This document shows, one piece after another, positions 33,438-40,099 of a DNA stretch of 43,169 nucleotides. The notes beneath the pieces were generated by a model that ran no database searches, was not told the origin of the DNA, and saw nothing but the letters and a program-made list of their open reading frames with translations. This stretch comes from a virus: the IMG/VR virus record IMGVR_UViG_3300028392_000114, positions 1 to 43,169 of that record. The stretch is one strand, 5' to 3'. A program made the position numbers and the translations under genes. Within the stretch, counting starts at the first letter, position 1, and every line of letters begins with the position of its first letter.

Positions 33438-34871
33438 ATGAACGCAAATTCACAATTTCTAAATGAAGCTAAAGAGCTAGAAACTCGCTGGGCGCAGACA
33501 GGTCTCCTCGAAGGCATTCAAGACAGATTTACTCGCTCTGCAACAGCAGTTCTACTCGAAAACCAAAGACTCATGAATGAGACCAGCACCGATACAGGTG
33601 ACGTTGCTCAGTTCAAACGAATCAGCATTCCGCTAGTTCGCAGAATTTACCCACAGCTTATCGCTAACAAGATCGTCAGCGTACAGCCACTACTCGGACC
33701 AACCGGACTAGTGTACTACCTCCGTTTCCGTTACGGCAGCAACAAGGGTGCAACCCGTGGTGCTTCCAAAAGCGGATTCCCATCGGATGATTCAAACAGC
33801 TTGATGCAGTTGGCAGACGGTACTGCTAACCTAGATATTTTCTACAGCAGCCAGTTTGTACAGAACGAAAGAACCAATGTCGATCCAGGCACCGGTACTT
33901 CCGTAACCTACTCCGCTCTAGAACATACTCCAATTCTAGCTGGTACTGTCACAGGTACAGTTTATGACGGCAACACAGCAGTACAGACCTTCGTGGTCTC
34001 TTCTTCTGGTACCTTCAACTTTACCACAATTGGTTCACCTGGTGATTACGCAACCGGCGGTTCACTAGATCTAGTAAGTGGCGAACTATCACTAACTTGG
34101 GACAGTGCAGCAGGTGATAACCACGTTGTAATCAGCTATGAATACAACATGGAATGCAATCAGGATCTACCAGAAATCAATCTCGTGATCGAGTCAGAAG
34201 AAATTGCTGCCAAGACACGCAAATTGAAAGCAGTTTGGAGCTACGAAGCTCAGCAAGATCTCCGCTCACAGCACAATCTAGATGCTGAAGCTGAGCTAAC
34301 CGCTGTTCTAGCTCAAGAAATTAACCTCGAAATCGACCGTGAAGTTCTAACCGATCTTCGTAACAACGCTGGTACCGTATCAGCTTGGGATTTCAATACA
34401 GCTCTCGGTGATACCATCAAAGAGAAGTATGAATCACTATATGTTAAAGTTGTCGAAATCAGTAACGTAATTCATCGTAAGACATTACGTGGTGGTGCTA
34501 ACTGGCTAGTAACAAGCCCAGAAGTTGCCTCAATATTTGAGACAGCAACCGCCGGCTTCGCTCCAGCCCCAAGTGAAACTTTCACAAGCTCACTAGGTGT
34601 TCAGTATGTCGGTACTGTTAATAACAGATGGAGACTATACAAAGATCCACTATTCCCAAGCAATCAAGTATTGATGGGATATAAGGGTGATAGCTACATG
34701 GACAGCGGATATTTCTACTGCCCTTACGTACCACTCACTCAGACACCAGTGGTTCTCGATCCAGAATCCTTTTGCCCACGCAAGGGAATTTTAACAAGGT
34801 ATGGGAAAAAACTCCTTCGTGAGGGTGCCAAGTTTTATGCAAGATTGAGTATCGCTAATTTTGTGATATAG
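33438..34871 (+). CDS. 23: Major capsid protein (T4 gp23-like)
   Basis: A 477-residue HK97-fold capsid protein. Conserved T4 gp23 blocks are RKLKAVWSYEAQQDLRSQH, LAQEINLEIDREVLTDL, VLMGYKGDSYMDSGYFYCPY and ILTRYGKK. Near the N-terminus FLNEA (L8-N9-E10) and GLLEG (L23-L24-E25) match the (L/I)-x-E cleavage rule of the prohead protease, so a short propeptide may be removed. T4 gp23 loses 65 residues. Codon use looks more C-ending and the gene less AT-rich than neighbours, as expected for the most abundant virion protein. The ribosome site is AGAAGGA. Confidence 0.97.
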   Translation: MNANSQFLNEAKELETRWAQTGLLEGIQDRFTRSATAVLLENQRLMNETSTDTGDVAQFKRISIPLVRRIYPQLIANKIVSVQPLLGPTGLVYYLRFRYGSNKGATRGASKSGFPSDDSNSLMQLADGTANLDIFYSSQFVQNERTNVDPGTGTSVTYSALEHTPILAGTVTGTVYDGNTAVQTFVVSSSGTFNFTTIGSPGDYATGGSLDLVSGELSLTWDSAAGDNHVVISYEYNMECNQDLPEINLVIESEEIAAKTRKLKAVWSYEAQQDLRSQHNLDAEAELTAVLAQEINLEIDREVLTDLRNNAGTVSAWDFNTALGDTIKEKYESLYVKVVEISNVIHRKTLRGGANWLVTSPEVASIFETATAGFAPAPSETFTSSLGVQYVGTVNNRWRLYKDPLFPSNQVLMGYKGDSYMDSGYFYCPYVPLTQTPVVLDPESFCPRKGILTRYGKKLLREGAKFYARLSIANFVI

Positions 34872-34877
34872 TTTTAC

Positions 34878-34892
34878 ACCGCATTTTGCGGT
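34878..34892 (+). other. Short hairpin directly behind the capsid stop codon
   Basis: ACCGCA and TGCGGT pair over a three-base TTT loop, six bases after the stop of the capsid gene and ahead of the main terminator. It may protect the 3' end of the abundant capsid mRNA. Confidence 0.5.
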
Positions 34893-34906
34893 CACAAATG
34901 AACAAG

Positions 34907-34938
34907 AACCCTTCGGTCGCAAGACCGGAGGGTTTTTT
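34907..34938 (+). terminator. Rho-independent terminator after the major capsid gene
   Basis: CCCTTCGGTC (34909-34918) pairs with GACCGGAGGG (34923-34932) over a GCAA loop with one G-U pair, followed by six T. This closes the head-gene operon. Confidence 0.93.
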
Positions 34939-35067
34939 GTTTCTCTGTACAAAATGCTATTGAGGGCAAGGGCATTATTGCTCATCGGTAAAAAACTATT
35001 TCCTACAAATAAGGTATTGAGTAGAATCTATTTTTTTGTTACTATATTAGGAACAAGGAGAAACTAC

Positions 35068-35361
35068 ATGTACCAAGTCAAGTGCCCAGAATGTGGAGAA
35101 GAAAGAATTGTAAAAGCAAAAAAGAAATGGATGGAAGAAGGCTTTGTTAAAATCTGTATGAGCTGTTGTCAAAAAGGAAAAAAGAAAAGTTCCGAAACAA
35201 TTGCCAAACTCTCTGAAATTGCCCCTCGGTACAGGGTTGGGGCGATCTCACTTTTTTCCCTCACGGCTTTCAGGAGTGCCGCTGCCATTTCTCTTCGCTC
35301 TTGCGTTATTTTTTCTGACCCATCAGGAGGCGGAGTTCCGTCAATTTCGTCCTGCACGTGA
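35068..35361 (+). CDS. Truncated zinc-finger/NUMOD3-like fragment (homing-endonuclease remnant)
   Basis: The start MYQVKCPECGEERIVKAK at 35068 has a clear AAGGAG. The first 50 residues look authentic: two Cys pairs (CPEC, CMSC) and GKKKSSETIAKLSE, which matches the NUMOD3 motif found beside GIY-YIG and HNH homing endonucleases. After about residue 50 the reading continues in sequence that is the antisense of the gene at 35169, so the C-terminal half is not real protein homology. I infer that a deletion or recombination near 35210-35225 removed the rest of the gene. Confidence 0.55.
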   Translation: MYQVKCPECGEERIVKAKKKWMEEGFVKICMSCCQKGKKKSSETIAKLSEIAPRYRVGAISLFSLTAFRSAAAISLRSCVIFSDPSGGGVPSISSCT

Positions 35362-35501
35362 GTTCTGAGCTTTGAAGGATCGCCCTTCCAAACAACGATT
35401 GCAGCCTTCAACGCCTGCTGTTCGTTCTTAAACGCTTTCGTGCCAACATCTAGTGCTTTACCTTCATTGGTTAACCATTGTTTAAAGCTTGAACTATTCA
35501 T
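35169..35501 (-). CDS. Truncated ADP-ribosyltransferase-like protein with capsid-targeting-like N-terminus
   Basis: It begins MNSSSFKQWLTNEGKALDVG, with the 'F-x-x-W-L' leader. Residues 20-90 are helical and better conserved-looking than the end (EQQALKAAIVVWKGDPSKL). APTLYRG near residues 90-96 is the typical first motif (R of the R-S-E triad) of arginine-specific ADP-ribosyltransferases such as the T4 Alt/ModA group. The S and E motifs are absent because the frame ends 15 residues later in sequence antisense to the NUMOD3 fragment. The region looks more GC-rich than its surroundings. T4 Alt is itself a packaged, injected protein with a targeting peptide, which fits. Confidence in the ART call is moderate. 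Confidence 0.55.
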   Translation of the reverse strand: MNSSSFKQWLTNEGKALDVGTKAFKNEQQALKAAIVVWKGDPSKLRTHVQDEIDGTPPPDGSEKITQERREMAAALLKAVREKSEIAPTLYRGAISESLAIVSELFFFPF

Positions 35502-35504
35502 ATT

Positions 35505-35529
35505 ATTATATATTGTGTACCTATATATT
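35505..35529. promoter_or_regulatory. Back-to-back late-promoter-like boxes in a 31-bp divergent gap
   Basis: The start codons at 35501 (minus) and 35533 (plus) are 31 bases apart. TATATAAT (minus strand, 35505-35512) lies 3 nt before the minus ATG, and TATATATT (plus strand, 35522-35529) lies 3 nt before the plus ATG. Neither has a ribosome site. Confidence 0.45.
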
Positions 35530-35532
35530 TAC

Positions 35533-35661
35533 ATGAATATTATTGAAGGTGTTATATTTTACACATTGATGACTGGTTTGTGGAAGTGGGTTCTTTTGTT
35601 TTTAGTTACTGGTATTTTGGCATTTTTTATTGGACGTTTTTCGAGAGGGAGTGAATTTTGA
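35533..35661 (+). CDS. Small membrane protein (42 aa)
   Basis: A 42-residue product (MNIIEGVIFYTLMTG...) with a single long hydrophobic helix (about residues 17-34, KWVLLFLVTGILAFFIG) and a basic end (RFSRGSEF). The ATG at 35533 directly follows a TATATATT box. Its stop overlaps the TTG start of the next gene (TTGA), the same coupling used by the nuclease/methylase pair at 5626. Role unknown; holin-like or spanin-like proteins have similar size, but no support beyond the helix exists. Confidence 0.6.
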   Translation: MNIIEGVIFYTLMTGLWKWVLLFLVTGILAFFIGRFSRGSEF

Positions 35662-36080
35662 GTAATAATCCTATGAATCTCAATAAGTTACCACAATACT
35701 TAGAATCTATTAGAAGTGGTGGTAAAGTTGACGAAGGCGTTGTTGTTGATATTGGTCAAATAGTTAGTCCTTCTTCTTTTAATTGGCGTAGAAATTCTGC
35801 ATTTGCCATAACTGCGTGTTTATTGTTAGTGATTGGGTCTGCAGTAACATATACTAATTTAGTTGAAAACAAGATTACAGTAATAATGAGTACAAATAAT
35901 CTTAGTGCAGAAAATGTTTTGCAACTAGTGTCTTTGACTGGTGGGCAGGTTGTTAATGTGAAGCAAAAAGAAGACTATACTTACGAATTGAGGATAGAAA
36001 GACTAAAAAATGTAAAGTCTTTTCTTGAGAGTTTGAGAAAAAACAAAGATATCAATAATGTAGAGAAAATAGGTTTGTAG
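35658..36080 (+). CDS. Single-pass membrane protein
   Basis: The start is TTG at 35658 (an ATG five codons later is the alternative) with GAGAGGGA upstream. The 140-residue product has a charged N-terminal domain of about 45 residues, a transmembrane helix (residues about 47-66, AFAITACLLLVIGSAVTYT) and a C-terminal domain (about 75 residues) with small alpha/beta character. It is coupled to the 42-residue membrane protein before it. No family is recognised. Confidence 0.68.
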   Translation: MSNNPMNLNKLPQYLESIRSGGKVDEGVVVDIGQIVSPSSFNWRRNSAFAITACLLLVIGSAVTYTNLVENKITVIMSTNNLSAENVLQLVSLTGGQVVNVKQKEDYTYELRIERLKNVKSFLESLRKNKDINNVEKIGL

Positions 36081-36141
36081 GTCTGTCAAAATAAATCTGT
36101 CCTAGCAACTATATATTTTGTCGTATTTTAGAAGGGATATT

Positions 36142-36522
36142 ATGAAAAAATTTAATGAATGGTTAAAAGAAAGAAATAAAATAGAAGAAGGCATTGCGGA
36201 TTACACTCCAGGGTTTATAAGAAGGCCACTGCAGAACGTTGGCATGATGGGTAAAACTACTGCGGAAAAGGAGCGTATAAAGGAACTGCAACGGGAAATT
36301 GATGCGGCTGATGATGAAGAGTATAAGCAGAGATTGCAAGCAGTGGCTCTTAAAATTAGTAACGATTCTGCATTGAAAGAATACGAGAGAGAACAACGCA
36401 GAAAAGAGATGGAAAAAAAAGAGAGGGAGCGGGATACCTTCCGCCCCCGGCCAAATAAAATAAATCAACCATCCATCTACCATCTACCATCATACGGCGG
36501 CGGTAGGCATCCTGGCGAATGA
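36142..36522 (+). CDS. Small charged internal-protein candidate with capsid-targeting-like N-terminus
   Basis: The start MKKFNEWLKERNKIEEG at 36142 is preferred over the frame start at 36118, because AGAAGGG lies just before it. The 126-residue product has I-E-E (residues 14-16) as a possible gp21-type cleavage site, then a Lys/Glu/Arg-rich helix (EYEREQRRKEMEKKERER) and a Pro/Gly-rich tail. It fits a packaged DNA-associated protein. No named family. Confidence 0.65.
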   Translation: MKKFNEWLKERNKIEEGIADYTPGFIRRPLQNVGMMGKTTAEKERIKELQREIDAADDEEYKQRLQAVALKISNDSALKEYEREQRRKEMEKKERERDTFRPRPNKINQPSIYHLPSYGGGRHPGE

Positions 36523-36571
36523 ATATTGAGTTAAAATACAAGATCGTATTTCTTAATTTAAAGAAGGTTTA

Positions 36572-37603
36572 ATGAAAAATTTTTATGAAATGTTAAAGCT
36601 CATAGAGCAAGTTCCAAATGCTGTGCCTAACGTTGCTGCTCCACAGATGCAGAATCCTGCACAAAATGCTGCTGCTCCACAGATGCAGAATCCTGCACAA
36701 AATGCTGCTTCGCAAAACGCAAACAATGTGCAAGCACAACCGGGTTCTGATCCTGCTGAGGATGGGAAATTAAAAAATTTGCTAGGTAAAAATTACGAAC
36801 AATTCGTAAAAGAATTGAAAGGCAATGTAAGTGACCCTAAATTTTTAGCATTCATTCAGGCTGGATTGCAAGATGGTCGTGTTGCTCAAGATGATATGGT
36901 AAAATTTACATCTGGACCACTATCGTGTGCCGCCTTAACGCCCACTCAGAACGAGATAGACGTAGATAAATCTCTTTCTTTTCCATTAAAAAAAGAAAAC
37001 GCACAAACAATATTGTCTTATATCAAAGGTGGGACGTTTGCACCAGGAGGGGCAATAGTAACATGTGGTGGAAAATACATTATAGATGGCCACCATCGGT
37101 GGAGCCAATTATATTGTATGAACCCGAATGCTCAAATACAAGCAATGAACATGGATGGTATTACAGATCCAGAATTAGCATTAAAGATAGTTCAGCTGTC
37201 AATAGCAGCAACAACAGGACAAATAAACACAGCTGAGGTAAAGGGATCTAATCTATTGTTGATGGGCGAACAACAAATTAAAGAATACATTTCGACAAAT
37301 ATGGGTGAAAATGCTAAACAAGCTTTCTCGCAAGTTGCACAGGGCCAAGACCCAATTGCTTATGCTCAACAGTATATTTGGGAAAATGTTTCTAAAATGC
37401 AACAGAATAATAAGCCTATAAGCGGAGCATCTAAAAGAGATTTTATGCCACAAACAGATTCAGGTGGAAAATTCGCACAAGAATTGCAAAAAGGAGCAGT
37501 TAATTGGACACAAGGACAACAAAAACAAGTTGCACACACGGACAATAACGGCCCTAGTTTGAACGAGTGGGCGATACTATCAGGAATCAAAAAGAATTAT
37601 TAA
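36572..37603 (+). CDS. ParB-like nuclease-domain protein with capsid-targeting-like N-terminus
   Basis: A 343-residue product with AGAAGG upstream. It starts MKNFYEMLKLIEQ, with L-I-E as a possible cleavage site. A disordered Ala/Gln/Pro/Asn stretch follows with a 12-residue tandem repeat (APQMQNPAQNAA). The core has LTPTQNEIDV and IIDGHHRWSQ (DGHHRW at 172-177), a signature of the ParB/sulfiredoxin-like fold, which includes nucleases and CTPases. The C-terminus (WAILSGIKKNY) is like that of the scaffold protein. A packaged enzyme acting on nucleic acid after injection is plausible but inferred. Confidence 0.7.
   Translation: MKNFYEMLKLIEQVPNAVPNVAAPQMQNPAQNAAAPQMQNPAQNAASQNANNVQAQPGSDPAEDGKLKNLLGKNYEQFVKELKGNVSDPKFLAFIQAGLQDGRVAQDDMVKFTSGPLSCAALTPTQNEIDVDKSLSFPLKKENAQTILSYIKGGTFAPGGAIVTCGGKYIIDGHHRWSQLYCMNPNAQIQAMNMDGITDPELALKIVQLSIAATTGQINTAEVKGSNLLLMGEQQIKEYISTNMGENAKQAFSQVAQGQDPIAYAQQYIWENVSKMQQNNKPISGASKRDFMPQTDSGGKFAQELQKGAVNWTQGQQKQVAHTDNNGPSLNEWAILSGIKKNY
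36635..36709 (+). repeat. 36-bp direct tandem repeat encoding APQMQNPAQNAA
   Basis: Two copies of a 36-bp unit lie head to tail, giving a duplicated 12-residue peptide in the disordered N-terminal part of the ParB-like protein. Unit length preserves the frame. Confidence 0.9.
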
Positions 37604-37605
37604 AA

Positions 37606-38112
37606 ATGAAAACTTTTCATCAGTGGCTTGAAAATCAACAAGTAGACATTAATCAAATTGCTAGTGGCTTACAATTTCAGCCTACAACCAAGAAGAAATT
37701 AATGTATCAATATGTCCAGTCTACAGATAACATGCCACCTATGAGTTATGCTGTTGCAAACCAGCAGATGCCTGTTGTAACAATGACTAGCGATGGAAAA
37801 GAGACTCAAAACACAGCAGAGCCAAATGATATAATAATGAGTGGTCCTAGCAGAGAGCAATATGTTTTGAAGTCTGCTAAATTCCCTAAATTATATGTTG
37901 GTAATATGGGAGGACCGGTACATCCTGAGCAATCTCCTAGAAACGTTGCGGTTTACACAGGCAATGTTGCTGTTTCTTTTATGGCACCTTGGGGAGAGAG
38001 TATGGTGTTGAAACCTGGTGATTATTTAGTAAAAGAAGATGAAGGCAAATATTATCGTATTGCTAAGGTCGAATACGAATTAACTTATAATCCTCCTGGT
38101 AAAATTGGTTGA
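37606..38112 (+). CDS. Hypothetical protein with capsid-targeting-like N-terminus
   Basis: The start MKTFHQWLENQQVDINQ at 37606 lies 2 nt behind the ParB-like gene's stop. The frame's longer start at 37567 lies inside that gene. The 168-residue product has a disordered Gln/Pro-rich N-terminal part and a beta-rich C-terminal domain (about residues 90-165, YVLKSAKFPKLYVGNM, VAVYTGNVAVSFMAPWGES). No catalytic motif is recognised. The 'M-K-T-F-x-x-W-L' start is the closest in this window to the T4 leader M-K-T-Y-Q-E-F-I. Confidence 0.68.
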   Translation: MKTFHQWLENQQVDINQIASGLQFQPTTKKKLMYQYVQSTDNMPPMSYAVANQQMPVVTMTSDGKETQNTAEPNDIIMSGPSREQYVLKSAKFPKLYVGNMGGPVHPEQSPRNVAVYTGNVAVSFMAPWGESMVLKPGDYLVKEDEGKYYRIAKVEYELTYNPPGKIG

Positions 38113-38511
38113 TTATTTAGCTAATGTTCTTTCTACATCTTGGTAGTAGTATTCCCATGGTCTCCATCTTACCCTTGTTCCTTCTTTTTTCTCTACTATT
38201 TTGCCTGTTTTAGGGTCAGTATATCTGATTGTTGCACTGTAGAACTCTTCGTCTAAAATTTCATCTTTTAGAATGGTAAAATCTTCTGGATAATCGTGGG
38301 CGTCTTTCAATCTAATAGACCCCATAAATCGAACATATTGTTCAACATCTTTGTTGTATTTATTTGCTGGAAAGAATATGTTGTTGATTGAATGTTCGAT
38401 AATAGCGTATTTTCTACCAGACCATTCTGCATTAAATATGAATCCTAGTGCTATTCCTACAAAAAGAATTAACCAGTTGTAAAAAACTGAGCGTGCAATA
38501 ATTTTAATCAT
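38113..38511 (-). CDS. Membrane protein with periplasmic or cytosolic domain
   Basis: The start MIKIIARSVFYNWLILFVG at 38511 has a strong AGGAG and is preferred over a frame extending to 38634. The 132-residue product has one N-terminal helix (residues about 10-28, VFYNWLILFVGIALGFIF) and a soluble domain with basic and acidic patches (YTDPKTGKIVEKKEGTR). No family recognised. It abuts the convergent gene at 38112 with no gap. Confidence 0.68.
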   Translation of the reverse strand: MIKIIARSVFYNWLILFVGIALGFIFNAEWSGRKYAIIEHSINNIFFPANKYNKDVEQYVRFMGSIRLKDAHDYPEDFTILKDEILDEEFYSATIRYTDPKTGKIVEKKEGTRVRWRPWEYYYQDVERTLAK

Positions 38512-38525
38512 TAGTCTCCTATGCT

Positions 38526-38975
38526 TTATATAGTAGAATTCTCCCAAACTACCATGGCTACATCTTCTTGAGTGGGGATCACTATTTTGGCATTTGGAAA
38601 TTCTTGAGGAAAGTGAGTTGCGTATTTCATCCAAGAGAATTTTTTAAGAAAAACCCTACAAACTAATTTGTTGCATTTAGTCATCATTTTTTCAACTAAT
38701 TGCAAACCTTCTAGGTTTATAACACCGTCCCCGATTATAGCGTCGGCATATTCTTCAAATTCGTTCCAATTTTTTTTGATAACTGGCTTCGATTGTTTTG
38801 TAGGATGCAATTCGACCATATAGTCGCAAAGTGGTTGCATGTCTTTAGTCATGCCTAAAAGGCATACGGGCGAGCATCCTTTTATATGTTTTTTGTACAA
38901 ACTAATTTCGTAGTCGTTTGGACATAGTGGAGGGCTCAAATTCTGCCAATATTCTGTATCTTTTTTTATTTCCAT
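38526..38975 (-). CDS. Methyltransferase-like protein
   Basis: A 149-residue product opening MEIKKDTEYWQNLSPPLCPN. A Rossmann-like pattern is visible: VCLLGMTKDM (residues 37-46, place of motif I), VELHP (54-58), a helix, then ADAIIGDGVINLEGL (77-91, resembling 'DaiigDgvl' of class I methyltransferases). It is short for a full enzyme. Its start has no ribosome site but sits 3 nt behind an AATATAAT box. It is divergent from the adenylate-forming enzyme at 39012. Confidence 0.5.
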   Translation of the reverse strand: MEIKKDTEYWQNLSPPLCPNDYEISLYKKHIKGCSPVCLLGMTKDMQPLCDYMVELHPTKQSKPVIKKNWNEFEEYADAIIGDGVINLEGLQLVEKMMTKCNKLVCRVFLKKFSWMKYATHFPQEFPNAKIVIPTQEDVAMVVWENSTI

Positions 38976-38978
38976 ATA

Positions 38979-39004
38979 ATTATATTGATAGTATCTTATA
39001 TATT
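38979..39004. promoter_or_regulatory. Paired late-promoter-like boxes in a 36-bp divergent gap
   Basis: AATATAAT on the minus strand (38979-38986) lies 3 nt before the minus ATG at 38975. TATATATT on the plus strand (38997-39004) lies 7 nt before the plus ATG at 39012. Neither gene has a ribosome site, as in the 35505-35529 gap. Confidence 0.42.
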
Positions 39005-39011
39005 AAACCCC

Positions 39012-40046
39012 ATGATTAATACAAATGAAAAAATAAAAAGTCTTTTAAACTTTTTTGAAATTTCGCAGTGGAATCACACTGTGAACTTTGAATGCTCTTC
39101 TAGTTTTAAGATTATGACAAGAAGTGATCTACGTAATTTAAAGATGAAAAAATATTTAAGTTCTACTAAAACTTCTGGATCTACTGGCGAGCCTGTTACT
39201 GTGGAAAAGACTATTCTTGATCATATTTGGTATGTTGCTACAAATATAAGAGAGATTAGATGGAGAAAGTGGGACGTAACAAAGAATATAGCTATAATAA
39301 AACCCGGTCGTGAAAAACAAGACAAGAAGTCTTGGGGAATACCCGTTTGTATTAACAAAAATCAAGGAAAGTCATTTGTCAATGGATACGCCCCGATATC
39401 AGAACTTCAATGTTGGTTAGAAGAAAAGAATCCTCACTATTTACATTGTGCTCCATCCATAGTTGCCCAGCTAGATTTATCTAAGATATCTAATTTGATA
39501 GATTGTAAGGGCACAGGAGAAGCTGGTGGATCTATGTACTCTAGCGAGGAGTGTGGTACTATTTCCATAAGATGTCCTGATAATCCTAATTTTCATCATG
39601 TTATGGAGAATCAAATAGTAGAGGTAGATTCTGATGGTGGAATAATCATAACTACTACTACTAATCCTTACATTAAGAGGTACAAGCACGGGGACCACAT
39701 AGAACTTGGTGAATGTACATGTGGTAGAAGACTGCAAGCTATAGAAAAGATTAATGGAAGAGTAAGAAATATGTTTATTCTTCCAAATGGAGATAAAAAA
39801 TGGCCTCTTTTTGGTTCAAGAGATTATTACGAAAGATTTGGAATTAAAAGATACAAAATAGTGCAGACTACTCTACATGATTTAGAAGCACATATAATTT
39901 CGGAGCCTTTAGGGGACAGAGAAGAAGATTTTATTGATTTGATTAAAAACACTTTGAATTCGCCAATAAATGTGAAAATAAAGTATGTAAATGAATTTCC
40001 AATGTATAAATTTGAAGAATTTGTTTCTTTGGTTAGTGTTTCGTAA
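39012..40046 (+). CDS. Adenylate-forming (ANL superfamily, CapK/phenylacetate-CoA-ligase-like) enzyme
   Basis: The start MINTNEKIKSLLNFFEIS at 39012 is chosen over a frame start at 38985 that would run through the promoter boxes. The 344-residue product has the AMP-binding loop TSGSTGEP (54-61), GTGEAGGSMYSSEECG near 157-172 in the place of the ANL acceptor motif, and GRVRNMFILPNGDKKWP around 250, like the hinge motif A8. Family members activate carboxylic acids with ATP to acyl-adenylate and often pass them to CoA. The protein is shorter than usual (about 430). A phage-encoded enzyme of this type would be an auxiliary metabolic gene, perhaps modifying a surface or a small molecule. Confidence 0.75.
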   Translation: MINTNEKIKSLLNFFEISQWNHTVNFECSSSFKIMTRSDLRNLKMKKYLSSTKTSGSTGEPVTVEKTILDHIWYVATNIREIRWRKWDVTKNIAIIKPGREKQDKKSWGIPVCINKNQGKSFVNGYAPISELQCWLEEKNPHYLHCAPSIVAQLDLSKISNLIDCKGTGEAGGSMYSSEECGTISIRCPDNPNFHHVMENQIVEVDSDGGIIITTTTNPYIKRYKHGDHIELGECTCGRRLQAIEKINGRVRNMFILPNGDKKWPLFGSRDYYERFGIKRYKIVQTTLHDLEAHIISEPLGDREEDFIDLIKNTLNSPINVKIKYVNEFPMYKFEEFVSLVSVS

Positions 40047-40099
40047 AGAAATAGATTAATAACAATATATAATTTAAAGCATTTTTTTTAGGAGATTTC

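Noticed and set aside
34954-35067. Start at 34954 for the NUMOD3-like fragment
   Set aside because: It would begin just behind the capsid terminator with no ribosome site, whereas the ATG at 35068 has AAGGAG.
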